From NCBI GenBank assembly GCA_041905785.1, contig JAYRKJ010000001.1, positions 1-64,000 of the forward strand: DNA of 64,000 nucleotides, in the 5' to 3' direction. The position numbers and the translations under genes are program-made. This stretch comes from Roseateles_B sp041905785 (GTDB lineage Bacteria; Pseudomonadota; Gammaproteobacteria; Burkholderiales; Burkholderiaceae_C). The notes under the pieces are model-generated. The model was given only the letters and a program-made list of their open reading frames with translations. It did no database searches and was not told where the DNA came from. The stretch's first letter is position 1; each line of letters starts with the position of its first letter. Below, piece by piece: positions 1 through 7,980 of this stretch.

Positions 1-196
1 ACACGCGTTGCTTGAAGGCCTTTTCAGCGAGGCGCAAGACCACGCAGGAATCCTTGCCGCTGGAGAACAGCAGGCCCGGGCGCTCGAAGGCGGCGGCGAC
101 CTCGCGCAGGATGAAGATGGCCTCTTCCTCCAGGTGGTCCAGATGGCGGTGGTCGACGTTGGCGACCAGGTGTTCCAGGTTCACGGGGGCGTTCAT
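1..196 (-). CDS. cysD: Sulfate adenylyltransferase subunit 2 (CysD), N-terminal part only
   Basis: Small subunit of ATP sulfurylase, which with the GTPase CysN makes adenosine 5'-phosphosulfate from sulfate and ATP in the cytoplasm. About 65 residues are visible; the gene runs off the left edge. The N-terminus reads MNAPVNLEHLVANVDHRHL and is followed by LLFSSGKDS, the SGGKDS-type PP-loop that binds ATP. The ATG overlaps a TGA on the same strand (ATGA) that closes a vestigial in-frame extension of cysH, so the two were probably once translationally coupled. It is the last gene visible of the sulfur operon; cysN is expected beyond the edge but is not seen. Confidence 0.9.
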   Translation of the reverse strand, partial: MNAPVNLEHLVANVDHRHLDHLEEEAIFILREVAAAFERPGLLFSSGKDSCVVLRLAEKAFKQRV

Positions 197-303
197 GCGT
201 GCGCTCCAGTTTTCAGTTCTTCGTTGCTCTTGGCCTTGTGCAGGCCGCATTCTTTGGCGTTCTCGTCTTGGCTTCGGCTCACATCGGTGATGCCGATAGG
301 ACC
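193..303 (-). pseudogene. Duplicated cysH C-terminal tail (vestigial, after an in-frame TAG)
   Basis: The 36 codons after the cysH TAG stay in the same frame without another stop and include NAKECGLHK, a second copy of the NDDAKECGLHK block at the end of cysH. The segment then closes with a TGA that overlaps the cysD ATG. Both tails contain the catalytic ECGLH motif. Seen: same frame, two motif copies, one amber codon between them. Inference: a local duplication of the cysH 3' end followed by an amber mutation, or an acquired early tail that left the original one stranded. Whether it is translated by readthrough cannot be judged from sequence. Confidence 0.7.
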
Positions 304-1128
304 CTACGCCGAAACGTCGCTGCCTGCCTCGCTGCGCGAGGCCCCGGCGGTCGCCGGGGCGTGCGTCTTGTGCAAGCCGCACTCTTTGGCATCGTCGTTT
401 TCCCACCACCAGCGGCCGGCGCGGAAGTCCTCGCCGACGGCGATGGCGCGGGTGCAGGGCGCGCAGCCGATGGAGGGCATGAACTGGTCATGCAGGGCGT
501 TGTAGGGCACGCCGCGGGTCTGGATGAAATGCCAGACATCGGCCCAGCTCCAGGCGGCCAGCGGGTTGAGCTTGGTGCGGCCCTGGCCGTCCGGTTCGCT
601 GAAGGGCACTTCGGCGCGGTTGCTGGATTGCTCGCGGCGCAGGCCGGTGATCCAGGCGCTGCGGCCGGCCAGCATGCGCGACAGCGGCTCCAGCTTGCGG
701 ATGCCGCAGCATTCCTTGCGCAGGGCCAGGCTTTCGTACATGGCGTTCTCCCCGCGGGCTTTGACGAAATGAACCACGGCGTCGGCCACCGGCTTGTACA
801 CCTGCACCTCGATGCCGTAACGCTCGCGGATTTGAGGAATCAGGGCCAGAGTCTCGGCATGCAGGCGGCCGGTGTCCAGTGTCGCCACGGCCACGGGCAG
901 CTGCAGCTCGGCCAGCAGGGCGGTGATCACCATGTCTTCGGCGCCCAGGCTGCTGGACTGCAGCAGTGCGTCACCGTACTGGGCATGGGCCTCGCGCAGC
1001 AGGCGGCGGGTTTCTTCCAGCCGGTCTTCGAAACCGGCAGTGGCGCGCGCGTAGAGGCTGACGGCCGAGCTCCGCGGCGCGTTGCCAAGGGGCAGGAAGG
1101 AGACGCTGTCGCTCATGCTTGGGCTCAT
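304..1128 (-). CDS. cysH: Assimilatory adenylyl-sulfate (APS) reductase
   Basis: Reduces activated sulfate to sulfite in the cytoplasm. The 274-residue product has a PAPS-reductase fold with the LDTGRLHAET motif near 84-93. It has the paired cysteines Cys140-Cys141 (KECCGIRK) and Cys222/Cys225 (GCAPC), which ligate the [4Fe-4S] cluster of APS-type enzymes. The catalytic Cys250 lies in the C-terminal KECGLH. The ATG at 1128 follows GAGGA; Met at 1116 is an alternative. It lies 11 bases after the DUF934 gene. Oddity: the frame ends in TAG at 304-306, and the next 36 in-frame codons repeat an AKECGLHK tail before a TGA that overlaps cysD. Confidence 0.93.
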   Translation of the reverse strand: MSPSMSDSVSFLPLGNAPRSSAVSLYARATAGFEDRLEETRRLLREAHAQYGDALLQSSSLGAEDMVITALLAELQLPVAVATLDTGRLHAETLALIPQIRERYGIEVQVYKPVADAVVHFVKARGENAMYESLALRKECCGIRKLEPLSRMLAGRSAWITGLRREQSSNRAEVPFSEPDGQGRTKLNPLAAWSWADVWHFIQTRGVPYNALHDQFMPSIGCAPCTRAIAVGEDFRAGRWWWENDDAKECGLHKTHAPATAGASRSEAGSDVSA

Positions 1129-1139
1129 GTCCAGGTTCC

Positions 1140-1637
1140 TCAGGCGTGGGCCGCCAGCAGCTTGGCGAAGTGGGGGCGGGGCTCGCTCGCGTCGCCCTGG
1201 TAGTGGCCGGGGAAGAAACTCAGGGCACGCTCGGCAGCTGCGCGGCTCTGGTCGCCGCGAAGCTGCACGGCGTCAAAGCCGGTGCGGGCCAGCAGGGGCA
1301 GCATGTCCACCAGCACCTCGCCCACGGCGCGGATCTCGCCGGCAAAGCGGTAGCGCACGCGCAGCAGGCGGGCCTGGGTGTAGGCGCGACCATCGACCCA
1401 CTTCGGGAACTGCAGGGCGATCAGGGCCAGGCGCGGCAGGTCCGCCGCCAGGTCTTCAACGTCGAAGTCATTGGGCAGCTGCACGCCCACCGGCAGGTCG
1501 GCGGGCCAGGTGTCGCGTACGGCATGCCATTGCTCCAGGCTCAGGAGCAGGTGCGCGGCGCGGCTCGGATGAGGCTGGGGGCCGTCCTCGCCGGACGCGC
1601 GGTGCCACGGATCTTGATAGGTGTCGATGAACTTCAT
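1140..1637 (-). CDS. DUF934 family protein of the sulfate assimilation operon
   Basis: A 165-residue cytoplasmic protein recognised as DUF934 by its conserved core: LPVGVQLPNDFDVEDLAADLPRL is read in two parts around residues 49-71, followed by the LIALQFPKWVDGRAY region near 74-86. The family is habitually encoded between cysI and cysH in beta- and alphaproteobacteria and has been suggested to assist sulfite reductase as an electron-transfer or accessory subunit; its biochemical role is not settled. It lies 8 bases downstream of cysI and 11 bases upstream of cysH, so co-transcription is near certain. No metal or flavin motif is evident. Confidence 0.85.
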   Translation of the reverse strand: MKFIDTYQDPWHRASGEDGPQPHPSRAAHLLLSLEQWHAVRDTWPADLPVGVQLPNDFDVEDLAADLPRLALIALQFPKWVDGRAYTQARLLRVRYRFAGEIRAVGEVLVDMLPLLARTGFDAVQLRGDQSRAAAERALSFFPGHYQGDASEPRPHFAKLLAAHA

Positions 1638-1645
1638 GGCGGTCT

Positions 1646-3337
1646 TCAGCGGGCAGCGGTGGAGGAACGGACGGCATTGGCCGCGGTCTTGAAGGGCTCC
1701 AGGCCCACGCGGCGCACCGTGTCGATGAACTGTTCGGCGGCCTGGCGCTCGCGCTTGTAGGTGCCGATCACGGACTCGATCACGTCGCCCACTTCATCTG
1801 CAGCGAAGGAGGGGCCGATCACCTTGCCGGCCGCCCAGGGGCCCGAGAGCGTGGAGCCGTCCGAGCCGCCCAGGGTGACCTGGTACCACTCGGTGCCGTC
1901 CTTGTCCACGCCCAGGATGCCGATGTGGCCGCTGTGGTGGTGGCCGCAGGAATTGATGCAGCCGCTGATGTGCAGGTCGATGTCGCCGATGTCGTAGAGC
2001 TCGTCCAGGTCCTGGAAGCGCTCGGCGATTTCGGCCGCGACCGGGATGGAGCGGGCATTGGCCAGCGCGCAGAAGTCGCCGCCGGGGCAGGCGATCATGT
2101 CGGTCAGCAGGCCGATATTGGGGGTGGCGAAGCTGTTGGCGCGCGCAGCCTCGAACAGCGCCGGGAGGTCGATCTCGCGCACCCAGGGCAGCAGCAGGTT
2201 CTGGTCGTGCGTCACGCGCAGCTCGCCCTGGCTGAACTGGTCGGCCAGCTGGGCGGCGGCTTCCATCTGGGCATCCGTCGCATCGCCCGGCGCCTGGCCC
2301 ACGCGCTTGAGCGACAGGGTCACGGCGCGGTAGCCGCTCAGCCGGTGGCCGTGCACATTGCGCTCCAGCCAGCGCTTGTAGGCGCCGTGCTGCACGCCCT
2401 CGAAGATGTCAAGACCTGGCACCGCGGCCACGCCGCTTGGCACCACGAAGCTGGCCGCCACGCGGTCCAGTTCGGCCTGCGGGATGATGTGCTCATGGCC
2501 GGCCGGGTCGTCCTTGAGGATTTGCTCGAACTCGCGGTTGACGTCGTCGACGAAGGCCTGGCCCTCGGCCTTGACCAGGATCTTGATGCGGGCCTTGTAG
2601 AGGTTGTCGCGGCGGCCGTAGCGGTTGTAGACGCGCACGATGGCCTCGATGTAGACGAGGATCTGGTTCCAGGGCAGGAAGTCGCGGATGGTGGTGGCGA
2701 TCACCGGCGTGCGGCCCATGCCGCCGCCCACCATCACCTCGAAGCCGACCTCGCCGGCCTCGTTCTGCTTCAGCTGCAGGCCGATGTCGTGCCAGGCGAT
2801 GGCGGCGCGGTCCTCGCGGGCGCCGGAGATCGCGATCTTGAACTTGCGCGGCAGGAAGGCGAATTCCGGGTGCAGGGTGCTCCACTGGCGCAGCACTTCG
2901 GCATAGGGGCGCGGGTCGACGATCTCGTCAGGGGCCACGCCGGCCGTGGCGTCGCTGGTGATGTTGCGGATGCAGTTGCCGCTGGTCTGGATGCCGTGCA
3001 TGTCCACGTCGGCCAGCAGGTCCATCACGTCGGCCGCGCGCGGCAGGGGGATCCAGTTGTACTGAAGGTTCTGGCGCGTGGTGAAGTGGCCGTAGCCGCG
3101 GTCGAACTCGCGCGCGATGCGCGCCAGTTGGCGCAGCTGACGCGAAGACAGCACGCCATAGGGCACCGCCACGCGCAGCATGGGCGCATGGCGCTGCACG
3201 TACCAGCCGTTCTGCAGGCGCAGGGGGCGGAAGTCGTCGTCGCTCAGGGTGCCGGCCAGGTTGCGCTCCAGCTGGTCACGGAACTGGGCGGCCCGGGCGT
3301 GGACGAACTGGCGGTCGAAATCGGTATAGGCGTACAT
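1646..3337 (-). CDS. cysI: Assimilatory sulfite reductase hemoprotein (CysI/NirA family)
   Basis: Six-electron reduction of sulfite to sulfide using a coupled siroheme-[4Fe-4S] centre. The 563-residue product has the duplicated ferredoxin-like and siroheme repeats. It shows RHAPMLRVAVPYG and TTRQNLQYNW in the first half and the cluster ligands Cys417/Cys423 (CPGGDFC) and Cys460/Cys464 (CINSC) in the second. A single chain of this length fits the form working with a separate electron donor; no cysJ flavoprotein is nearby. It is preceded by the TSUP exporter gene (gap about 20 bases) and followed by DUF934. The product could act on nitrite as well, but the cysH/cysD context points to sulfite. 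Confidence 0.92.
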   Translation of the reverse strand: MYAYTDFDRQFVHARAAQFRDQLERNLAGTLSDDDFRPLRLQNGWYVQRHAPMLRVAVPYGVLSSRQLRQLARIAREFDRGYGHFTTRQNLQYNWIPLPRAADVMDLLADVDMHGIQTSGNCIRNITSDATAGVAPDEIVDPRPYAEVLRQWSTLHPEFAFLPRKFKIAISGAREDRAAIAWHDIGLQLKQNEAGEVGFEVMVGGGMGRTPVIATTIRDFLPWNQILVYIEAIVRVYNRYGRRDNLYKARIKILVKAEGQAFVDDVNREFEQILKDDPAGHEHIIPQAELDRVAASFVVPSGVAAVPGLDIFEGVQHGAYKRWLERNVHGHRLSGYRAVTLSLKRVGQAPGDATDAQMEAAAQLADQFSQGELRVTHDQNLLLPWVREIDLPALFEAARANSFATPNIGLLTDMIACPGGDFCALANARSIPVAAEIAERFQDLDELYDIGDIDLHISGCINSCGHHHSGHIGILGVDKDGTEWYQVTLGGSDGSTLSGPWAAGKVIGPSFAADEVGDVIESVIGTYKRERQAAEQFIDTVRRVGLEPFKTAANAVRSSTAAR

Positions 3338-3356
3338 GTCAGCTCAAGTCAGAAAT

Positions 3357-4124
3357 TCAGTGAAGCACTTTCCAGCCGGCCATCAGCAGGGAGGCGCAGA
3401 GCAGGCTGCGGATCACGCCGTCGGGCAGGCGGCGGGTGGCTTGCGCGCCCAGCCAGATGCCGGGGATGGAGCCGATCAGCAGCGAGCCCAGCAGGGCCCA
3501 GTTCACATGGCCCAGGCTGGCGTGGCCAATGCCGGCCAGCAGGGTCAGGGGCACGGCGTGCGCGATGTCGCTGCCCACGATGTAGCGGGCCTGCAGCCGC
3601 GGGTGGATCAGCAGGATCAGGGTGGCGCCGATGGCTCCCGCCCCGATCGAGGACAAGGACACCAGCACCCCCAGCAGCACGCCGCTGAGCACGGTCAGGG
3701 CCGGCTTGCGGGATTCCGGGACGTAGCGTTCCAGGCGCAGGCCCACCGCCTGCCAGGTCGGGCGGAAGGCCACGACCAGGGCGGTCAGGAGGAGGGCGAT
3801 GCCCAGGGACAAGGTCAGTGCACTGGCCCAGCCCTTGGTGAGGCCGCTGTGGTGCATCAGGGCTACGGTGGCCAGCGAGGCGGGAATGCTGCCGGCAAGC
3901 AGCTGCCGCACGATGTCCCAGCGCACATGGCCGTGCCTGGCGTGCACTACCGAGCCGGAGAGCTTGCTGAGCCCGGCAAACCAGAGATCGGTGCCGATGG
4001 CCACGGCCGGGTTGAGCTTGAAGACCGACAGCAGCAGGGGCGTCATCAGCGAGCCGCCGCCCACGCCGGTGATCCCGACGATGGCGCCGACGCCGAATCC
4101 GCTCGCAATCGCAATCCAGTCCAA
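3357..4124 (-). CDS. TSUP (TauE/SafE) family sulfite/anion permease
   Basis: A 255-residue inner-membrane protein with about eight hydrophobic segments and the family signature GVGAIVGITGVGGGSLMTPLL at the N-terminus (residues 10-30), repeated in weaker form as LLGVLVSLSSIGAGAIG in the middle. TSUP members move sulfite, sulfonates or other sulfur anions across the membrane. As first gene of the cys operon it could export surplus sulfite, which is toxic, or import sulfate; the sequence does not decide. It starts just downstream of an AT-rich promoter-like tract. A family member of normal size, with no damage visible. Confidence 0.88.
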   Translation of the reverse strand: MDWIAIASGFGVGAIVGITGVGGGSLMTPLLLSVFKLNPAVAIGTDLWFAGLSKLSGSVVHARHGHVRWDIVRQLLAGSIPASLATVALMHHSGLTKGWASALTLSLGIALLLTALVVAFRPTWQAVGLRLERYVPESRKPALTVLSGVLLGVLVSLSSIGAGAIGATLILLIHPRLQARYIVGSDIAHAVPLTLLAGIGHASLGHVNWALLGSLLIGSIPGIWLGAQATRRLPDGVIRSLLCASLLMAGWKVLH

Positions 4125-4164
4125 AGCCGCTCCCGATGGCTGCGTCCAATCGCAGCTTAGGTCA

Positions 4165-4240
4165 CGGACTGTAGAAACGCTTTATATATATGAGAACTAC
4201 TTATTCGTAGATTGCTTATGTTGAATTTGGAATAAGTGAG
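4165..4240 (-). promoter_or_regulatory. Probable cys operon promoter with CysB-like inverted repeat
   Basis: An AT-rich island in an otherwise GC-rich window, directly upstream of the TSUP-cysI-DUF934-cysH-cysD operon. It holds a perfect 7-base inverted repeat, CTTATTC at 4200-4206 and GAATAAG at 4230-4236, and a TATATATA stretch near 4182-4190 that can serve as the -10 region on the minus strand. ATAAG/CTTAT half-sites are typical of the LysR-type regulator CysB. Assignment to CysB is inference. Confidence 0.45.
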
Positions 4241-4246
4241 CGCTTG

Positions 4247-5185
4247 TCAGGCCTTGGCGAGCGCTTCCAGCACATCGACCTGCTCGGCGATGCGGGCAGG
4301 CAGGGGGGGGCGGCCAGCCAGGAAGCCCTGGATCAGCGCCGTGTTTTCGGCGATGGCCGCTTGCTCGAACAGGGCCTGACCCAGGTCTTCGTCGCCCGTC
4401 TGCAGCTCGGTGCTGCCGTCCGGGGCGAAGCTGCGCATCCAGGCCTTGCGGCGCAGGTGCGCATGGGCCTCGCCCTCGCAGGCGCGCATCAGCAGGGCGC
4501 GGCCGCCGCTGTCGCGGCACAGGGCGGGCAGGGCCTCGCTCATGCTGTCCAGGTACTCAGGGTGGGTGACGGCCACCACGCGCAGGCTGCGCCCTGGCGC
4601 CGGGTCCAGCAGCTTGGCCAGGCTGTGCGCGCTGTTGCGCACACCCAGTCGAAGGCGCAGCGCCATCAGCCGGTCCAGCCCCGGGCACAGCAGGTCCAGG
4701 GGCGCCACGGCCAGCCGGCGGGCGCGGAGTTGCTGTTCGATCTCATCCCGTGTGCCGGCCTGCGGCAGCCCGAGCGCCTGCAGCAGCTCGAAGGGGCTTT
4801 CGCGGGTGTCGAAGTCATGCCGGCCGTGGATCAGCACGGGCACGCCGCGCTGCGCCAGCAGCAGGGCCACCAAAGGCATCAGGTTGGCCAGTTTGCGGGC
4901 GCCGTTGAGGGCTGGCAGCAGAACCAGGCGAGGCCCAGGGTCGACCGCGACGCCGGTCGTGCGCGCCTGCAGCGCATCGTGGAAGCCCAGCAGCTCGTCG
5001 CAGCTTTCGCCCTTGATGCGCAAGGCGATCAGCAGGGCGCCGAGCTCCATGTCGGGCACGCGGCCGTCCAGCATGTCGCCATAGAGCCCGGCGGCCTGGC
5101 CGCGATCCAAGCTGCGTGCGCCGCGTGCGCCGCGGCCGACTTCCTTGATCAACGCGCCGTAATGCGTCATGCCCGACGGACTCAT
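4247..5185 (-). CDS. ybiB: YbiB family DNA-binding protein (anthranilate phosphoribosyltransferase fold)
   Basis: The product is 312 residues from the ATG at 5185 (GAGG just upstream) or 307 from the ATG at 5170. It shows MTHYGALIKEVGRG, LYGDMLDGRVPDMELGALLIALRIKGES (residues about 38-66) and an ARKLANLMPL segment, all features of the YbiB branch of the TrpD2 family. Family members keep the glycosyltransferase-3 fold but bind nucleic acid instead of making phosphoribosyl anthranilate, and E. coli YbiB is SOS-linked. It starts 5 bases after dsbA ends, so the pair is likely co-transcribed. TrpD activity is unlikely since no trp genes are nearby. Confidence 0.75.
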   Translation of the reverse strand: MSPSGMTHYGALIKEVGRGARGARSLDRGQAAGLYGDMLDGRVPDMELGALLIALRIKGESCDELLGFHDALQARTTGVAVDPGPRLVLLPALNGARKLANLMPLVALLLAQRGVPVLIHGRHDFDTRESPFELLQALGLPQAGTRDEIEQQLRARRLAVAPLDLLCPGLDRLMALRLRLGVRNSAHSLAKLLDPAPGRSLRVVAVTHPEYLDSMSEALPALCRDSGGRALLMRACEGEAHAHLRRKAWMRSFAPDGSTELQTGDEDLGQALFEQAAIAENTALIQGFLAGRPPLPARIAEQVDVLEALAKA

Positions 5186-5190
5186 GCGCC

Positions 5191-5820
5191 TCAGGACCGC
5201 GGCAGGGTCAGCAGGTGGTCGATGGTGGCCAGCACTTCCGGATAGCCCTGCGCGATCGACGGGCTGGTCACCCAGCGGCCGTTGATGACGAGCGTGGGCA
5301 CGCCGTGGCTGGCGATGGGCTGGACGAGGTTGTTGGCCTGCTGGCACTTGGACTGCACGCCAAATGACTCGGCGACCTGCTTGAAGCGCGCGCCGTCCAC
5401 CCCCAGCTTGACCAGTTCGGCCTGGGCACTGTCCAGGCTCTGGAACTTGCTGAGGTCGGCCTGCACGGCACTGAAGACGCGGCTGTGCAGCGCCTCCAAC
5501 TGGCCCATGGCCTCCAGGGCGAAATAGACCTTCTGCGTGGTCTTGGCGATGGCGTTGATCGCAGCCGGCACGCGGCGGAACTGCACCTTGGCGGGCTTGC
5601 GGGCCAGCCACTGGTGCAGGGAGGGCTCGAAAGCGTGGCAGTGCGGGCAGGTGTAGGAGAAGAACTCCAGCACCTCGCCCTCTGCGGCGCTGGGCAGCGG
5701 GGTGCTCAGCTTGAGGTACTGCTTGCCTTCGATGGGCCGGGGCTGGGCCTGGCCCAGCGCAGGCAGCGCGAGTGCGGACAGACCGGCGCTGCCCTGGATG
5801 ATGAATTGACGCCTTTGCAT
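5191..5820 (-). CDS. dsbA: Thiol:disulfide interchange protein DsbA
   Basis: Periplasmic oxidase that introduces disulfide bonds into exported proteins. The 209-residue precursor starts at the ATG at 5820, placed after GAGAGG. It has a signal peptide (RRQFIIQGSAGLSALALPALGQAQ) and the thioredoxin active site Cys58-Pro-His-Cys61 in FFSYTCPHCHAFEP, the DsbA type of CPHC. A helical insertion and the cis-proline GVPTLVING follow near residue 170. An upstream in-frame Met would add ten residues without a ribosome site. It likely forms an operon with ybiB. Confidence 0.92.
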   Translation of the reverse strand: MQRRQFIIQGSAGLSALALPALGQAQPRPIEGKQYLKLSTPLPSAAEGEVLEFFSYTCPHCHAFEPSLHQWLARKPAKVQFRRVPAAINAIAKTTQKVYFALEAMGQLEALHSRVFSAVQADLSKFQSLDSAQAELVKLGVDGARFKQVAESFGVQSKCQQANNLVQPIASHGVPTLVINGRWVTSPSIAQGYPEVLATIDHLLTLPRS

Positions 5821-6200
5821 AGACCCTCTCGGTGACGGATGGCGCATTGTGCAGGAAGGGGCTCCGCTTGATGCCGAGGCGTCGGCAGGCTTCAGGCGAG
5901 CCTAAGTTTGCGGTGAGGCGGCCGCGTTGCGGGCCGCCTGAACTCCGTCGCGAATCCGGTCGACACCCGCTCACACGGGCCGATGCGCGCTCTGGCCGCT
6001 GGAGCACCGAGAACCTGAAGGACTGCTCCAATTGGCGAGCGATTGTCACCTGCGTGACAGTAATCGCCACGAAGTGTGGCATCCAACCGCCATTCGGGCA
6101 TCAGATGCCGTCCCCTGTCCTAACGACACAAGTCTGCTTCTGTGTCAGCGCCGTTACACTAATGCATACAGGGAGTTATCCAGTTGTTTGGGGATACCTC
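5821..6200. promoter_or_regulatory. 380-base divergent intergenic region with inverted repeat
   Basis: It separates dsbA (minus) from the AP2-like gene (plus) and I see no convincing gene in it. It contains an inverted repeat TGTCAC (6044-6049) and GTGACA (6054-6059) with a 4-base spacer, flanked by outer arms GGCGA (6034-6038) and TCGCC (6064-6068). This is a plausible operator for a dimeric regulator. The segment 6110-6195 is less GC-rich than its surroundings and probably carries the promoter of the plus gene. Confidence 0.4.
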
Positions 6201-6728
6201 ATGAAAACCAGAGAAGTATTGATCTACACCGGTGAGCAGTTCACCGTTCCGCAGGGCGTTCAACGCATCGATTCCCGCTCCACCCATGGTTGGCAACTCC
6301 GCTACGGCGGGACCAAGTTCTACTCCGACAGCAAGTTCCCCGGCGGTGCCGGCGGGGCGCTGGCGGCGGCGACCAAGGAGCTGCTCAAGCGCGTGGCCAA
6401 GCTGCCCGCACCGACCCGCCTCAAGCCTGAGCCCAATGCCAACAAGACCAGTGAGCTGCCCGTCGGCATTTCCGGCCCCATCGTGCGCCAGCGCCGCGGC
6501 AAGCTGAGGGACTGCAGCTTCACCGTGCTGCTGCCCCGTTATGGTGAGCCGGCGCGCCGCCGCAGCGTCTATATCGCGTCCGAGTCCACCTACACGGTGG
6601 AGCGCTACATGCAGGCCCTGGAAAAGGCCGTGCAGCTGCGCCAGGAGGCCGAGGAGCTGTATCGCCAGGAGGCCACCAAGGCCAAGCGCCGGGAGGCGCG
6701 CGCCTTCAAGGCCAGCCTGGCCGCCTGA
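6201..6728 (+). CDS. Small protein with AP2/ERF-like DNA-binding segment
   Basis: A 175-residue basic protein. Residues about 29-60 (THGWQLRYGGTKFYSDSKFPG, then GALAAATKELLKRV) resemble the bacterial AP2 domain: a short beta-hairpin with a trailing helix, usually met in phage and homing-endonuclease proteins. A second basic segment (VRQRRGKLRDCSFTVLLPRYG) and a long charged C-terminal helix rich in Arg, Glu and Ala follow. The ATG at 6201 follows GGGGA; an open frame extends upstream to 5832 but lacks ribosome sites and crosses the inverted repeat. It stands alone between dsbA and ocd, and its function is unknown. A transcription factor or nucleoid role is inference. Confidence 0.6.
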   Translation: MKTREVLIYTGEQFTVPQGVQRIDSRSTHGWQLRYGGTKFYSDSKFPGGAGGALAAATKELLKRVAKLPAPTRLKPEPNANKTSELPVGISGPIVRQRRGKLRDCSFTVLLPRYGEPARRRSVYIASESTYTVERYMQALEKAVQLRQEAEELYRQEATKAKRREARAFKASLAA

Positions 6729-6847
6729 GCCGGGCCGGGTTCATCGCAGCGCCCCGGCCTCGCGCCGGGCCTGCGGGCCGCTGCGCCCGGAAACGCAGCG
6801 CACGCCGCCCGGATGGCGCCCGCCCGCCCCGAGCGGCGGGCAGGGCC

Positions 6848-7891
6848 TCATGCGGCGTGGCGCTGTGGCGTGTCGTCCAGGCCCAGTTCGCCGAAGAGGT
6901 CCTTGGGATCGGCCATGCGCGGCACCAGGCTGATCTCGCTGCCCAGGCCCAATTCGCGGGCGCAGTCGCGCAGCAGGCGCAGCATGGAGAAGTCCTCCAG
7001 CGCGAAGCCCACGGAGTCGAACACGGTGATTTCCTGCGCATCGCGCCGGCCCGGCGCCTGGCCGGCCAGCACACGCCAGAATTCGGTCACCGCGAAATCG
7101 GCGGGCATCTGTTGGATGTCGCCCTCGATGCGAGACTGCGGCTCGAACTCCACGAAGACGCTGGCGCGCTCCAGCACACCGCGGTGCAGCTCGGTCTTGC
7201 CGGGGCAGTCGCCGCCCACGCCGTTGATGTGCATGCCGGGTTCCAGCAGCTCGGGCGTGATGATGGTGGCGTTGGTCTTGTCGGCCGTGACCGTGGTCAC
7301 GATGTCCGCGCCCTTTACCGCCTCGGCGGTGCTCTTGCACGCGATCAGGCGCAGGCCCGGCACGGATTGGAGATGGCGCATCAGCTTGGCGGTGGCCGCC
7401 GGGTCGATGTCGTAGAGACGGATCTCCTCGATGCCCAGCAGGTGGTGGAAGGCCAGGGCCTGGAATTCGCTTTGCGCGCCATTGCCGATCAGGGCCATGG
7501 ACTTGGCATCAGGGCGGGCGAGCCGCTTGGCAGCCATCACCGAGGTGGCGGCGGTGCGCAGCGCGGTGCTGAGCGTCAGCTCGGACAGCACTTGTGGGGT
7601 GCCGGTGGCCATGTCGGCCAGGGCGCCGAAGGCCATCACGGTGGACAGGCCGAAGCGGTAGTTCCGCGGGTGGCCGTTGACGTACTTGAAGGTGTAGAGC
7701 TCGTGATCCGCGATGGGCATCAGCTCGATCACGCCGTCGGCGGAATGGGCCGCGACGCGGGGCGTCTTGTCGAACTCCTGCCAGCGCAGGTAGTCCGCTT
7801 CCAGATAGCCCACCAGGCGCTTCAGCAGCACCGGCAGGCCCAGCCGTCGGGTCATTGCAGCAACATCATGCGTGCTCAGCAACATGGCCAT
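6848..7891 (-). CDS. ocd: Ornithine cyclodeaminase
   Basis: NAD-dependent conversion of L-ornithine to L-proline with loss of ammonia, in the cytoplasm. The 347-residue product belongs to the OCD/mu-crystallin family. It shows the substrate-binding N-terminal region (GVIELMPIADHELYTFKYVNGHP, residues about 49-71), the nucleotide-binding Rossmann motif MALIGNGAQSEFQ near 150, and HINGVGGDCPGKTELH near 231 with the catalytic Asp. It is divergent from an Lrp/AsnC gene 171 bases away, which probably controls it in response to an amino acid. Alanine dehydrogenase and lysine cyclodeaminase share the fold, but overall similarity favours ornithine. Confidence 0.87.
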   Translation of the reverse strand: MAMLLSTHDVAAMTRRLGLPVLLKRLVGYLEADYLRWQEFDKTPRVAAHSADGVIELMPIADHELYTFKYVNGHPRNYRFGLSTVMAFGALADMATGTPQVLSELTLSTALRTAATSVMAAKRLARPDAKSMALIGNGAQSEFQALAFHHLLGIEEIRLYDIDPAATAKLMRHLQSVPGLRLIACKSTAEAVKGADIVTTVTADKTNATIITPELLEPGMHINGVGGDCPGKTELHRGVLERASVFVEFEPQSRIEGDIQQMPADFAVTEFWRVLAGQAPGRRDAQEITVFDSVGFALEDFSMLRLLRDCARELGLGSEISLVPRMADPKDLFGELGLDDTPQRHAA

Positions 7892-7980
7892 GAGAAGTCT
7901 CCGTTGTTGTGATAGGCATGATTCTTCTCAAGCGGCGCGCTAGAAAGAAGCGCAAAGAATGGTCAAAAACTCAAGCTAAG

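Noticed and set aside
2409..2424. Motif-like GTCAAGACCTGGCACC in cysI
   Set aside because: Two mismatches and coding in a conserved gene; chance similarity is likely.
1925..3688. 587-residue plus-strand open frame opposite cysI and the permease
   Set aside because: It is antisense to two well-recognised genes, has low-complexity His/Gly/Ala-rich composition, and arises from GC-rich third codon positions.
5832..6200. N-terminal extension of the AP2-like protein
   Set aside because: No ribosome site, no recognisable sequence, and it would span the inverted repeat and promoter region.
6815..6845. GC-rich hairpin between the AP2-like and ocd genes as terminator
   Set aside because: Stem GCCCGCC/GGCGGGC exists near 6823-6842 but has no T tract on either strand, and such stems are frequent in sequence this GC-rich.
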